From positions 1 to 64,000 of the forward strand of contig NZ_WVHO01000002.1 in the NCBI RefSeq assembly GCF_009834805.1: DNA of 64,000 nt, in the 5' to 3' direction. This stretch comes from Saccharibacter sp. 17.LH.SD (GTDB lineage Bacteria; Pseudomonadota; Alphaproteobacteria; Acetobacterales; Acetobacteraceae). This document shows positions 37,201 to 45,578 of the stretch, piece by piece. The notes below the pieces were generated by a model. That model worked only from the letters and a program-made list of their open reading frames with translations, did no database searches and had not been told where the DNA came from. The translations under genes were made by a program, and so were the position numbers. Every line of letters starts with the position of its first letter. Position 1 is the stretch's first letter.

Positions 37201-37220
37201 CTGTGTCTTGCAAGACACAG
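37201..37220. promoter_or_regulatory. Perfect 20-bp palindrome upstream of rpe
   Basis: CTGTGTCTTGCAAGACACAG is self-complementary over its whole length. It lies 56 bp before the rpe start and about 85 bp upstream of the riboswitch on the other strand, between two divergent units. No T tract follows on either strand, so an operator is more likely than a terminator. The cognate regulator is unknown. Confidence 0.55.
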
Positions 37221-37275
37221 GGGAAGAGCCGATATCTGTTGGTATAGAGTGTTTTTACTCTGAAATGGAGGCTGC

Positions 37276-37935
37276 ATGCCGATCGTCGCGCCCAGTATTT
37301 TGGCTTCTGATTTTTCCAATTTACGACAGGAAGTGAGCGAAGTTGCATCAGCTCCTTGGCTGCATTTGGATGTTATGGATGGGCATTTTGTGCCGAATGT
37401 TTCCTTCGGGATGCCGGTTATCAAAGCATTACGTCCGCACAGTAAAGCCAAGTTTGACGTGCATTTGATGATAGAGCCTGTTGATCCTTTTTTGGAAGCG
37501 TTCGCGAAAGCGGGTGCGGATCATATAACGGTGCATGTGGAAGGGAATCCTCATCTTCATCGCACATTGCAGACGATTCATTCATTAGGGTGTAAAGCAG
37601 GGGTCGCTATTTGTCCGGCGACGCCGCCAGAAGCGCTCTCTCAGGTGATGGATCTCGTTGATATTATTCTGGTGATGACGGTTAATCCAGGATTTGGTGG
37701 ACAGAAATTCCTTGAGAGTCAGCTCCCTAAGATTCGAACGCTCGCCGGAATGATTCGTCAATCAGGTCGTGATATCGTGTTGGGTGTTGATGGCGGGATT
37801 GATGCAGCGACAACGCCGCGCGTTACAGAGGCTGGTGCTACAATGCTCGTAGCGGGGTCTTCTATTTTTGGTAAGCAAGATCGCTCGGCGGCGATAGCGG
37901 CGCTTGAGCAAGCATCGGTAGCTTCTGTGATCTGA
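37276..37935 (+). CDS. rpe: Ribulose-phosphate 3-epimerase
   Basis: Rpe interconverts ribulose 5-phosphate and xylulose 5-phosphate in the pentose phosphate pathway, which is central in acetic acid bacteria. The 219-residue TIM barrel has all family motifs: APSILASDF, WLHLDVMDGHFVPN (metal and acid/base residues), FDVHLMIEP, MTVNPGFGGQKF and LGVDGGID (catalytic Asp). It overlaps the next gene by 1 bp. Confidence 0.97.
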   Translation: MPIVAPSILASDFSNLRQEVSEVASAPWLHLDVMDGHFVPNVSFGMPVIKALRPHSKAKFDVHLMIEPVDPFLEAFAKAGADHITVHVEGNPHLHRTLQTIHSLGCKAGVAICPATPPEALSQVMDLVDIILVMTVNPGFGGQKFLESQLPKIRTLAGMIRQSGRDIVLGVDGGIDAATTPRVTEAGATMLVAGSSIFGKQDRSAAIAALEQASVASVI

Positions 37936-39548
37936 TGGTATTTCGCAATTGCTGGCGTCGCCTAAAAGTCATGGCGGCGTCATTGCCGATGCGGCGTAAG
38001 ACTTCATTTTATCCTGTTTTTTTATATCGTGATTCAGGACAGGGGGACATCGACCAAGGAATGAGATTGGTCGGTGGTCGCTTTCGTATTGGTTGGCATG
38101 ATTATTTCCTCCCTTACCGGGGAGGTTGGCAGGGTAACTGGCCTCCAGAGGTGAAGCGTTGGCTTTATAGTTTCGTTTGGTTACGGGATTTACACGCACT
38201 TGGCAGTCATGAAGCGCGTCTAGCCGCGCGTACTTTAATTTCAGCATGGGCAGAGAATGCTCCCAATGATTCGATTGCTCAGGAAGGGCCGGTGATGGGG
38301 ATGCGACTGGCAAGCTGGCTGGGACATTACGAATTCTGCTTGATGACAGCTACGGAGGAGACCCAGCGTCGGGTTATGGAGGTCATCCGGCATGAAGGGC
38401 GTATCCTTGCGGCGTTACTCCCTTTGTCTCCTCAAGGGTGGAGAGGCTTGGCGGCGTTGCGAGGCCTGTTAGCGGCTTTTATGGCCGTTCCAGAACAGCA
38501 AGGTTTTTTCTTAAGGTATCAGCGTTACTTTCCCGCCGAAATGGAGCGTTTGATTTTAGAAGACGGGATGGTGGCAGACAGAAGTCCTGAGGCGCAGTTT
38601 CAATGTGTGCAGGAATTGTCATGCATGATGGCAATGTTTAGCGCCCTACAGCTGGAGCCGCCGCCTTTATTGCCTGTTATGTTGGCAAAAACGTGCCCCG
38701 TGTTACGTGCATTATGTCATGGCGATGGTAAATTTGCTGTCTTTAATGGCTCGAATGAACGTAGTGCCGAAGATATTCAAGCGCTTTTGGATCGTGCAGA
38801 ACGATATCGTGTGATTGCTACGTCATTGCCCAAAGGGGGTTTTGTTCGGCTGGCTCTGGGTAAATCGATGCTGTTTGTGGATGCTACTCAGCCCCCAGCA
38901 CGTGGGTTTGATCGTGCAGCTCACGCAGGGACATTATCGTTTGAATTTTCCAATCAACAGAATAGAATTTTTGTAAATTGTGGTGCGTGTTCTGAGCAGA
39001 CATGGCAACAAGGTTTGAGAAGTAGTGCTGCACATAATGTGTTGGTTGCTGACGAGATATCATCGTCAGATTTTGGAGCGGATGGCCATATAACGCGCCG
39101 CCCAGCGCATGTAGAATGTGTGCATAAAAGTACAGAAGAAGCCCATTGGCTCGATCTTTCCCATGATGGTTATTACCCAGCCCTAGGGACTGTGTGGTCG
39201 AGGCAGCTTTATCTTGGGCAAAATGGCGAGGATTTGCGAGGGTCTGACATCGTAGAAGGTGAGCGTGACGTTCGTTTTGTTATACGTTTTCATATTCATC
39301 CGGATGTTCGTGTCGTTCAGGAAGATGACGATGTGATTTTATATGTTGCAGGGGAAATATGGCGTTTTCGGCAAGTTGGTGGCGTCATGTCTGTGGAAGA
39401 AGATTTGTATGTAGGCCGTGGTAAGCCAGAAAAGACGTATCAAATTGCTGTGTCGTCGCGTGGTGGGCGTGACATTGAAGCCGATGATGAGGGGGTTACG
39501 AAACGACGTCAAAAAGTGACATGGTTATTAGAGAGAGTGCCAGATTGA
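37935..39548 (+). CDS. Heparinase II/III-like protein
   Basis: The 537-residue protein has an all-helical N-terminal part typical of alginate-lyase-type toroids (about 50-290; WLRDLHALGSHEARLAAR) and a C-terminal beta-sandwich domain of heparinase II/III type (about 300-530; SSAAHNVLVADE, LDLSHDGY). The substrate is unknown; many alphaproteobacteria carry such a gene beside rpe. I see no signal peptide, so it may act in the cytoplasm or the start may be misplaced; the N-terminus is basic (CWRRLKVMAASLPMRRK). It overlaps the rpe stop by 1 bp. Confidence 0.8.
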   Translation: MVFRNCWRRLKVMAASLPMRRKTSFYPVFLYRDSGQGDIDQGMRLVGGRFRIGWHDYFLPYRGGWQGNWPPEVKRWLYSFVWLRDLHALGSHEARLAARTLISAWAENAPNDSIAQEGPVMGMRLASWLGHYEFCLMTATEETQRRVMEVIRHEGRILAALLPLSPQGWRGLAALRGLLAAFMAVPEQQGFFLRYQRYFPAEMERLILEDGMVADRSPEAQFQCVQELSCMMAMFSALQLEPPPLLPVMLAKTCPVLRALCHGDGKFAVFNGSNERSAEDIQALLDRAERYRVIATSLPKGGFVRLALGKSMLFVDATQPPARGFDRAAHAGTLSFEFSNQQNRIFVNCGACSEQTWQQGLRSSAAHNVLVADEISSSDFGADGHITRRPAHVECVHKSTEEAHWLDLSHDGYYPALGTVWSRQLYLGQNGEDLRGSDIVEGERDVRFVIRFHIHPDVRVVQEDDDVILYVAGEIWRFRQVGGVMSVEEDLYVGRGKPEKTYQIAVSSRGGRDIEADDEGVTKRRQKVTWLLERVPD

Positions 39549-40654
39549 AAATTCTCGAGGTCACGAATGTTGATTTTGCTCTGAGGCATTTTGTTTTGCC
39601 GGTGATGCGTGCGTTGCGTGATGCAGGGCATGACGTTCAGGGCGTGTGTGCTGATGGACCAGAGCTTCATTACGTTCGTGAGGAAGGGTTTGTCGTTCAT
39701 ACAGTGCCGATGGAGCGCTCTCTCTCGCCTATTGCTCAGTTGCGGGCTGCCGTTGCTTTATGGCGTTTATTTCGACAAGAAAAGCCAGATATGGTGCATG
39801 CTCATATGCCCATTAGTGGTGTTTTAGCTCGTCTCGTCGCGTGGGGCTGTGGTACATCGTGCATTGTTTACACAGGGCACGGCTTTTTATTTCATCAACC
39901 TGGGCCGTTATGGCGGCGTGCCTTAGGATGGGTGATGGAATGGTGTGCGGGACAGGTAACGGATATCTATTTAACCGTGTCGCAAGAGGAGGCTGTTGCC
40001 GCGCGGCGTTTGGGGCTCCATGCGCATCCAATAGCGATTGGGAATGGGCGGGATCTATCTCTTTTTAAACCCAATCCAGAAGCTCGACAGCAAGTGCGTC
40101 AGGCTTTTGGTCTTGATAACCATAAACCCGTTATTTTGATTGTTTCTCGTCTGGTGCGCCATAAGGGTTATCCCGAATTACTGCATGCTATGACAGCTCT
40201 TCCAGAGGCGGAATTATGGATTGTGGGGAGCCGTTTGGACAGTGATCATGGGGAGGATTTAACGCCTCTTTTCCAGCAAGCGCGCAGGGATTTAGGCGAT
40301 CGTCTTCGGCTTCTTGGAACGCGGGACGATGTGGCTCTGTTAATGGCTGCTGCGGATGTTTTCATATTGCCTAGCCACTTTGAGGGACTCCCCATGGTAA
40401 TTATTGAGGCCATGTTGTGTGGCTTGCCTGTTGTTGCGACCAATATTCGCGGTGTACGAGAACAAGTTGTAGAAGGCGAAACGGGACTGCTTGTGACGCC
40501 AGGGCTAAGTGCTCCTTTGGCACGAGCTCTACGGTGGTGTGTGGATCACCCTGATGACGCACAAAAAATGGGGCGAGCTGGGAGAGAGCGTGCATGTCAG
40601 CTCTATAGCGAAGAGAGTGTCATGGCTCGGCTGGTGAAGATATTAACACGATAA
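39521..40654 (+). CDS. Glycosyltransferase, GT4 family
   Basis: The 377-residue GT-B enzyme has N-terminal acceptor-domain motifs (KPDMVHAHMPISGVLA, VYTGHGF). Its C-terminal donor domain has PVILIVSRLVRHKGY, RLLGTRDDV and the E-x7-E motif in FEGLPMVIIEAMLCGLPVV. It probably adds a sugar to a lipid-linked or surface glycan. ATG 39521 would overlap the heparinase-like gene by 28 bp. A TTG at 39545 (giving MKILEVTNVDF, with GAGAGAG about 8 nt upstream and overlapping the previous stop) is an equally good or better start. Confidence 0.85.
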   Translation: MVIRESARLKILEVTNVDFALRHFVLPVMRALRDAGHDVQGVCADGPELHYVREEGFVVHTVPMERSLSPIAQLRAAVALWRLFRQEKPDMVHAHMPISGVLARLVAWGCGTSCIVYTGHGFLFHQPGPLWRRALGWVMEWCAGQVTDIYLTVSQEEAVAARRLGLHAHPIAIGNGRDLSLFKPNPEARQQVRQAFGLDNHKPVILIVSRLVRHKGYPELLHAMTALPEAELWIVGSRLDSDHGEDLTPLFQQARRDLGDRLRLLGTRDDVALLMAAADVFILPSHFEGLPMVIIEAMLCGLPVVATNIRGVREQVVEGETGLLVTPGLSAPLARALRWCVDHPDDAQKMGRAGRERACQLYSEESVMARLVKILTR

Positions 40655-40664
40655 TGTCTCTGAC

Positions 40665-40700
40665 AAGAAAGGAGGGGGATGGGAATTTCCCCTTCTCCCT
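40665..40700. terminator. Imperfect terminator between GT4 gene and tyrS
   Basis: A purine-rich arm (AAGAAAGGAGGGGGA, then GGGAA) faces a complementary pyrimidine arm (TTCCCC, then CTCCCTTCTTC). They form an interrupted hairpin flanked by T-rich sequence, between convergent genes. Pairing is imperfect. Confidence 0.5.
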
Positions 40701-40711
40701 TCTTCTTTTCT

Positions 40712-41965
40712 TTAGCTAAGACGAACAAGAATGTGTTTTTTCTTCCCCGATGAAAGCTTCAGCGTTCCGTCATGAAGGTCATTTTGCGTGACGAGGTGAT
40801 TTTCGTCATGAATCACAGTGTCATTCAAACGTGCGCCACCACCACGAATAAGGCGCCTTGCCTCCCCACCACTGCCAGCGAGACCTGCCTCTGTGAAGAG
40901 TTTGAAGGCTGGAATTCCTTGGGTAAAGAGTTCGGCTGAAAGCATTTTCTCTGGTAATGCGGCGACGCCAGCTCCTTGCTCGAAAACAGTGCGGGCTGCT
41001 TCTGCAGCTTCTTCCGCGGCAGCACGACCATGACAAATAGCTGTGGCTTCTGTAGCGAGTATTTTTTTGGCGTCGTTAATAGCTGCTCCTTCAAGAGCCC
41101 CTAGACGTTCGCACTCATCAACAGGGAGATCTGTGAAGAGCTTTAGAAAGCGGCCCACATCAGCATCTTCTGTATTGCGCCAAAATTGCCAATAATCAAA
41201 AACAGGGAGTTTTTGAGCATTAACCCATGTTGCTCCACCGGCAGACTTACCCATTTTGGCACCGGAAGCTGTGGTAACAAGCGGTGTTGTTAGGCCGAAG
41301 AGGCGGGCTGAGTCAGTACGGCGCCCTAGATCAATTCCAGAAACGATATTGCCCCATTGGTCTGACCCACCAAGCTGTAAGATAGCCCCATGACGGCGAT
41401 AGAGTTCTCGGAAATCGTAGGACTGTAAGATAGAGTAATTAAACTCTAGGAAAGTAAGACCTTGCTCACGTTCCAGTCGCTGTTTGACACTTTCAAAAGA
41501 GAGCATACGACTAATGGAAAATTGAACCCCTACATCTTGCAAAAGTGAGATGTAAGAAAGGCGATCAAGCCATTCAGCATTGTTGGCGAGAAGGCATTTC
41601 CCGTCATCAAAATTTAGGAATTGGCGTAATGACCCTTCAATTCCAGCAAGATTATGGGCAATCGTGTCTGCCGACATGAGGGAGCGTGCTTCATCTCGGA
41701 AAGATGGATCACCAATCTTCGCCGTGCCTCCCCCTAGAAGAGCAATGGGGGTATGCCCATGCTTTTGGAGCAGACGTAGCGTCATGATTGCCAATGCATT
41801 GCCGACATGCAGGGAATCAGCCGTAGGATCAAAGCCGACATAGGCTGTGATAGGCCCTGCCAGCATAACCTCATCAAGTCCCTCAAGGTCGGTGCATTGA
41901 AAGATCATGCCACGAGCCTGTGCTTCCTGTAGGAAGGGGCTTTTCAGCGTGGGGCTGTTGGACAT
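40712..41965 (-). CDS. tyrS: Tyrosyl-tRNA synthetase
   Basis: TyrS charges tRNA-Tyr. The 417-residue class I synthetase has the Rossmann-fold YVGFDPTADSLHVGNAL (HIGH-type signature HVGN), tyrosine-binding residues in FNYSILQSYDF and GGSDQWGNIVSGIDL, the KMSKS-type loop GAKMGKSAGG, and a C-terminal S4 RNA-binding domain (EARRLIRGGGARLN). It is followed 28 bp upstream on the same strand by the hydrolase gene, so the two may be co-transcribed. Confidence 0.97.
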   Translation of the reverse strand: MSNSPTLKSPFLQEAQARGMIFQCTDLEGLDEVMLAGPITAYVGFDPTADSLHVGNALAIMTLRLLQKHGHTPIALLGGGTAKIGDPSFRDEARSLMSADTIAHNLAGIEGSLRQFLNFDDGKCLLANNAEWLDRLSYISLLQDVGVQFSISRMLSFESVKQRLEREQGLTFLEFNYSILQSYDFRELYRRHGAILQLGGSDQWGNIVSGIDLGRRTDSARLFGLTTPLVTTASGAKMGKSAGGATWVNAQKLPVFDYWQFWRNTEDADVGRFLKLFTDLPVDECERLGALEGAAINDAKKILATEATAICHGRAAAEEAAEAARTVFEQGAGVAALPEKMLSAELFTQGIPAFKLFTEAGLAGSGGEARRLIRGGGARLNDTVIHDENHLVTQNDLHDGTLKLSSGKKKHILVRLS

Positions 41966-41993
41966 GGGGAATATATCTTTCGTTGGGTATTAA

Positions 41994-42662
41994 TTAACCA
42001 GCAGCTTCAGCAGGAGCAGTAAAGAAGCTTTGACGGGTGAGGACATGGTCTTCAAGAGCGTCGGCAATTTGTATCGCGTGTTGTGAGAAAATATGATCTG
42101 CCTGTTCAATAATACGGTAATCAACCGTCACATTTTTTTGGGTATTGAGTTTATCAACGAGCTTACGAATGCCACTCTCTGGGGCCATCGTGTCTTTACC
42201 GCCAGCGATCATTAGTCCGCTGCATGGACAAGGGGCAAGAAAACCAAAGTCATAATCATTGGCTGGAGGAGCGATGCTGATCCAACCGCGAATTTCTGGG
42301 CGCCGCATCAGGAGTTGCATCCCAACAAAAGCTCCGAAGGAATATCCAGCAATCCAGAGTTCAGATGAATTAGGATTGACCATTTGCATCCAGTCTAGTG
42401 CTGCGGCTGCATCGGAAATTTCACCAATTCCGCCATCATAGCGCCCCTGAGAACGCCCAACGCCACGTGAATTATAGCGCATGACAGAAAAACCCATCTC
42501 CTGGAAGCGGCGATACATCGTGTAGGTGATGCGGTTGTTCATGGTGCCCCCGTGGAGTGGGTGAGGGTGAAGAACCAGAGCAAGCGGGGCATTGGGGTTT
42601 TCAGAATGGTGATAATGACCCTCAAGGCGCCCGTCAGGGCCAGCAAACATCACTTCAGGCAT
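41994..42662 (-). CDS. Alpha/beta hydrolase (COG2945-like)
   Basis: The 222-residue cytoplasmic hydrolase has VLHPHPLHGGTMNN (oxyanion region), VMRYNSRGVGRSQG, the nucleophile elbow GYSFGA, a catalytic Asp in GGKDTMAPE and His in QADHIFSQH. This small family is widespread in proteobacteria; the natural substrate is unknown. It lies upstream of tyrS on the same strand with a 28-bp gap. Its 5' side faces the divergent cysteine desulfurase operon. Confidence 0.85.
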   Translation of the reverse strand: MPEVMFAGPDGRLEGHYHHSENPNAPLALVLHPHPLHGGTMNNRITYTMYRRFQEMGFSVMRYNSRGVGRSQGRYDGGIGEISDAAAALDWMQMVNPNSSELWIAGYSFGAFVGMQLLMRRPEIRGWISIAPPANDYDFGFLAPCPCSGLMIAGGKDTMAPESGIRKLVDKLNTQKNVTVDYRIIEQADHIFSQHAIQIADALEDHVLTRQSFFTAPAEAAG

Positions 42663-42956
42663 GCGTCTCTCGTTTTATAGTGTGTCCTTACTGCCATCTA
42701 ATTGGACAGTAGGAGGACATGGAACTGACTAAAATCATTCTGGCAGTCAAACCGTCAGAATCAGCGTAGAGGAGGGAGAAAATGCCCTCCAGGATGTACA
42801 AAGGCGTTGTATATCGACTTCCGTAGGCTCATTTCTACCAAAATCGACTCTTTCTTTATGGTTTTCCGTAATTTCCTTTCGCGATCTTATGGAAGAAATG
42901 GGCTCAGGGTGGCCCTTTCTCTGGAGAAGAGGGCAGAGCAAGACTGAGGTTGGTGC
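42663..42956. promoter_or_regulatory. Divergent control region rich in inverted repeats
   Basis: This 294-bp gap contains no credible gene. It holds three symmetric elements in a row: an interrupted inverted repeat at 42684-42718 (GTCCTTACTG against CAGTAGGAGGAC), a 25-bp imperfect palindrome at 42737-42761 (ATTCTGGCAGT-CAA-ACCGTCAGAAT, 9 of 11 positions paired), and GGAGGG/CCCTCC at 42771-42790. They could be operators for the Fe-S gene cluster, the hydrolase-tyrS unit, or both. Confidence 0.45.
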
Positions 42957-44063
42957 ATGGCAAAGAGTTTTTCATCTGCAATTTATCTGGATGCGAATGC
43001 GACGGAGCCCCTGCGTCCCGAAGCACGTGAGGCGACGATGGCTGCGTTGGAGCAGGGGGGAAATCCATCTTCTGTGCATGCTGTTGGTCGGGCTGCCAGA
43101 GCGTTGCTGGAGGATGCACGTAAATGTGTGGCTCGTTTTGCCGATCGATCAGCTGAATGTTGTGTGTTTACGTCGGGCGGTACAGAGGCAGACACATTAG
43201 CTATTCATGCGTTGGGTCACTCTATCGGAAGGCAGGTGCTGATTGGGGCAACGGAGCATGATGCTGTCCGTAAAGCAGCGCCCGAAGCGGGCATTGTGCC
43301 TGTCGATGAACAAGGCATTGTCAAGCTAGACGTGTTACGTACGATGTTGGATCAGGTTCCGTCTGCACTTGTGTGTATCATGGCAGCGAATAATGAAACG
43401 GGCGTTTGTGCGCCGCTTGAGGATGTGGCTGCCATATGTCGCGAGAAGGGGGCTTTGCTGCATATTGATGCAGTACAGAGCGCTGGGCGTCTATGTCTTT
43501 CTCAGGAGGCTATGGCAGGAGCGAGTATCGCGCTTTCGGGCCACAAATTGGGTGGGCCCAAGGGGGCAGGGGCTTTATTACTCCCAGATGATGCGCCACT
43601 CTCTCCGCTTCTACCAGGAGGCGGCCAAGAGCGTGGTCGTCGTGGTGGGACACCTGCATTGCCTGCAATTATGGGGATGGCTGCAGCATTGGAGGCCAGT
43701 CAAACCCAAGATTGGGATAAAATTGCTCAATGGCGGGATGACGTGCAGCAACGAGCCCAGGACGTTGAGGCTGAAATTGTAGCAGCTAATGTTACACGCC
43801 TCCCAAATACGCTTAATCTTATTTTGCCAGGCGTTTCATCTCAAACACAGTTGATGATGCTGGATCTGGAAGGGTTTTGTGTGTCGTCTGGTTCAGCGTG
43901 TTCTTCCGGTAAAGTTTCTGCCTCTCATGTTCTTCAAGCAATGGGTTTTAGGGAGCAAGCAGGACAGGCGCTTCGGATTTCTTTGCCGTGGAATGTAACG
44001 GAGGAAGAGGTTGTGGCTTTTGCTGAAGCGTATCAACGGATGGCTAAGAGGTTAAAAAAGTAA
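42957..44063 (+). CDS. Cysteine desulfurase, first of tandem pair (NifS/IscS family)
   Basis: The enzyme takes sulfur from cysteine, forming a persulfide for Fe-S clusters or thiolated tRNA. The 368-residue PLP-dependent class V aminotransferase fold has the PLP Lys in ALSGHKLGGPKGAGAL and the catalytic Cys loop in SSGSACSSGKVSASHV. MAANNETGV and a Gly-rich GGGQERGRRGG stretch complete the family pattern. It begins 294 bp from the divergent hydrolase gene and is followed 11 bp later by a second desulfurase, which is unusual. Confidence 0.92.
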   Translation: MAKSFSSAIYLDANATEPLRPEAREATMAALEQGGNPSSVHAVGRAARALLEDARKCVARFADRSAECCVFTSGGTEADTLAIHALGHSIGRQVLIGATEHDAVRKAAPEAGIVPVDEQGIVKLDVLRTMLDQVPSALVCIMAANNETGVCAPLEDVAAICREKGALLHIDAVQSAGRLCLSQEAMAGASIALSGHKLGGPKGAGALLLPDDAPLSPLLPGGGQERGRRGGTPALPAIMGMAAALEASQTQDWDKIAQWRDDVQQRAQDVEAEIVAANVTRLPNTLNLILPGVSSQTQLMMLDLEGFCVSSGSACSSGKVSASHVLQAMGFREQAGQALRISLPWNVTEEEVVAFAEAYQRMAKRLKK

Positions 44064-44074
44064 GGCGCCATGTC

Positions 44075-45214
44075 ATGATCTATCTTGATTATTTGGCGAC
44101 AACGCCTTGTGATCCTGTCGTTGTGGAGACCATGCTTCCGTGGTTTGCGCAGGATTTCGGTAATGCGGGAAGTCTCCATGCGGCGGGCAGAAAAGCCCAA
44201 GCAGCCGTAGAGGAAGCCCGGCAGAGTGTCGCTTCTCTTCTAGGGGTGCATGAGAGAGAGATTATTTTCACGTCTGGGGCGACTGAAGCCAATAATATGG
44301 CCATTAAGGGAGCTGCGCGTTTTCTGAGACAACATGGCGATTCACGTCGGCGGGTTATTACTGTTGCGACGGAACATAAATGTGTCTTGGAAGCAGTAAA
44401 GGATTTGGAAGGTGAAGGGTTTGAGCCGGTTATTCTGCCTGTAGAGGGAGATGGGCGTCTCTCTCCTTTTGTGTTGGCAGAGGCGCTGCGTGACCCTCCA
44501 TTGCTTGTCAGTATTATGGCGGCGAATAATGAAACGGGTGTGCTCCATGACATGCCATCTCTGGCACCGCTCGTGAAAGAAGCGGGCTCTTTACTTCATG
44601 TGGATATGGCGCAAGTTGCTGGGAAGATTCCTTTTGATTTGTCCTTGGTGGATTTAGCGTCCCTGTCGTCTCATAAAATCTATGGCCCTAAAGGTGTTGG
44701 TGCTCTTTATGTGCGGCATCGTCCGCGTGTTCGCTTACAACCGCTTTTTTCTGGCGGAGGACAAGAGAGGGGATTAAGATCGGGAACGCTGCCTGTGCCG
44801 TTGATCGTTGGTTTTGGTTATGCTGCGCAACTGGCTCACATGAAGCAATCGGAAGAATCGTCACGCCTTTCTCTGTTGCGTGATCAATTGGTTCAGAAAC
44901 TGTGCGATGGGTATCCAGAATGTGTGGTGAATGGCGGCGCTGCTCCGCGTTTACCAGGCGTTGTGAATTTACGTTTGCCTAAGGGTTTTATCGCACGTGA
45001 TGTGATGGCAGCGTTGCCTGATATTGCTTGTTCGACGGGTTCGGCCTGTACAGCAGCTTCGGGCGTGCCTTCTTATGTGCTTGAATCGATGGGGCTTTCC
45101 GAGGCAGAAGCACAGCGAAGCTTGCGCCTGTCGGTCGGACGTTTTACCTCGGGGAACGATATCGACGATGCTGTGATGCAATTCCGCGCTGTGTTGGACG
45201 GTCAAGCAACATAG
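44075..45214 (+). CDS. iscS: Cysteine desulfurase, second of tandem pair (IscS-like)
   Basis: The 379-residue paralogue of the preceding gene begins MIYLDYLATTPCDP, the classical IscS N-terminus. It has the PLP Lys in SLSSHKIYGPKGVGALY, GGGQERGLRSGT, and the catalytic Cys in STGSACTAASG. It keeps every catalytic group, so both copies look active. Its 42-bp-spaced neighbour is a 2Fe-2S ferredoxin and mnmA comes next, so this copy probably feeds tRNA 2-thiouridine synthesis and the ISC pathway. No iscU or iscR is present here. Confidence 0.92.
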   Translation: MIYLDYLATTPCDPVVVETMLPWFAQDFGNAGSLHAAGRKAQAAVEEARQSVASLLGVHEREIIFTSGATEANNMAIKGAARFLRQHGDSRRRVITVATEHKCVLEAVKDLEGEGFEPVILPVEGDGRLSPFVLAEALRDPPLLVSIMAANNETGVLHDMPSLAPLVKEAGSLLHVDMAQVAGKIPFDLSLVDLASLSSHKIYGPKGVGALYVRHRPRVRLQPLFSGGGQERGLRSGTLPVPLIVGFGYAAQLAHMKQSEESSRLSLLRDQLVQKLCDGYPECVVNGGAAPRLPGVVNLRLPKGFIARDVMAALPDIACSTGSACTAASGVPSYVLESMGLSEAEAQRSLRLSVGRFTSGNDIDDAVMQFRAVLDGQAT

Positions 45215-45256
45215 TCGAATGGGTAAATAAACAGTTGAAAGAGAGTGTGTGTTACG

Positions 45257-45571
45257 ATGGCTCGGATGATTTTTGTTGAACGTGATGGTACGCGCCGTGA
45301 AGTTGATGCTAAAATTGGTTTGTCGGTGTTAGAGATTGCTCACGAGCACGACATTGATCTGGAAGGAGCCTGTGAAGGTTCTCTAGCCTGTGCAACGTGT
45401 CACGTGGTGGTTGATCCTGCATGGGCGGATAGATTGAAAGAGGCCACGGAAGACGAAGAAGATATGCTGGATCTGGCTTTCGGGCTCGAGCAAACGTCAC
45501 GTTTGGGTTGTCAAATTGTGATGACGGAAGAGTTAGACGGTTTGGTTGTTTACCTTCCTAAAGGAAACTGA
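45257..45571 (+). CDS. 2Fe-2S ferredoxin, adrenodoxin/Isc type
   Basis: The 104-residue electron carrier has the adrenodoxin-type ligand set [10 protein letters not shown] (C-x5-C-x2-C) and a distal Cys in [21 protein letters not shown] matches the acidic partner-binding helix of Isc ferredoxins. In this context it probably supplies electrons for cluster assembly with the upstream desulfurase. ATG 45257 ([11 protein letters not shown]) is preferred over GTG 45245. Confidence 0.95.
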   Translation: MARMIFVERDGTRREVDAKIGLSVLEIAHEHDIDLEGACEGSLACATCHVVVDPAWADRLKEATEDEEDMLDLAFGLEQTSRLGCQIVMTEELDGLVVYLPKGN

Positions 45572-45578
45572 GACGATT

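Noticed and set aside
36948-37451. Minus-strand open frame of 167 codons across the riboswitch and the start of rpe
   Set aside because: It runs through the TPP aptamer and antisense to rpe, has low-complexity composition and no ribosome site.
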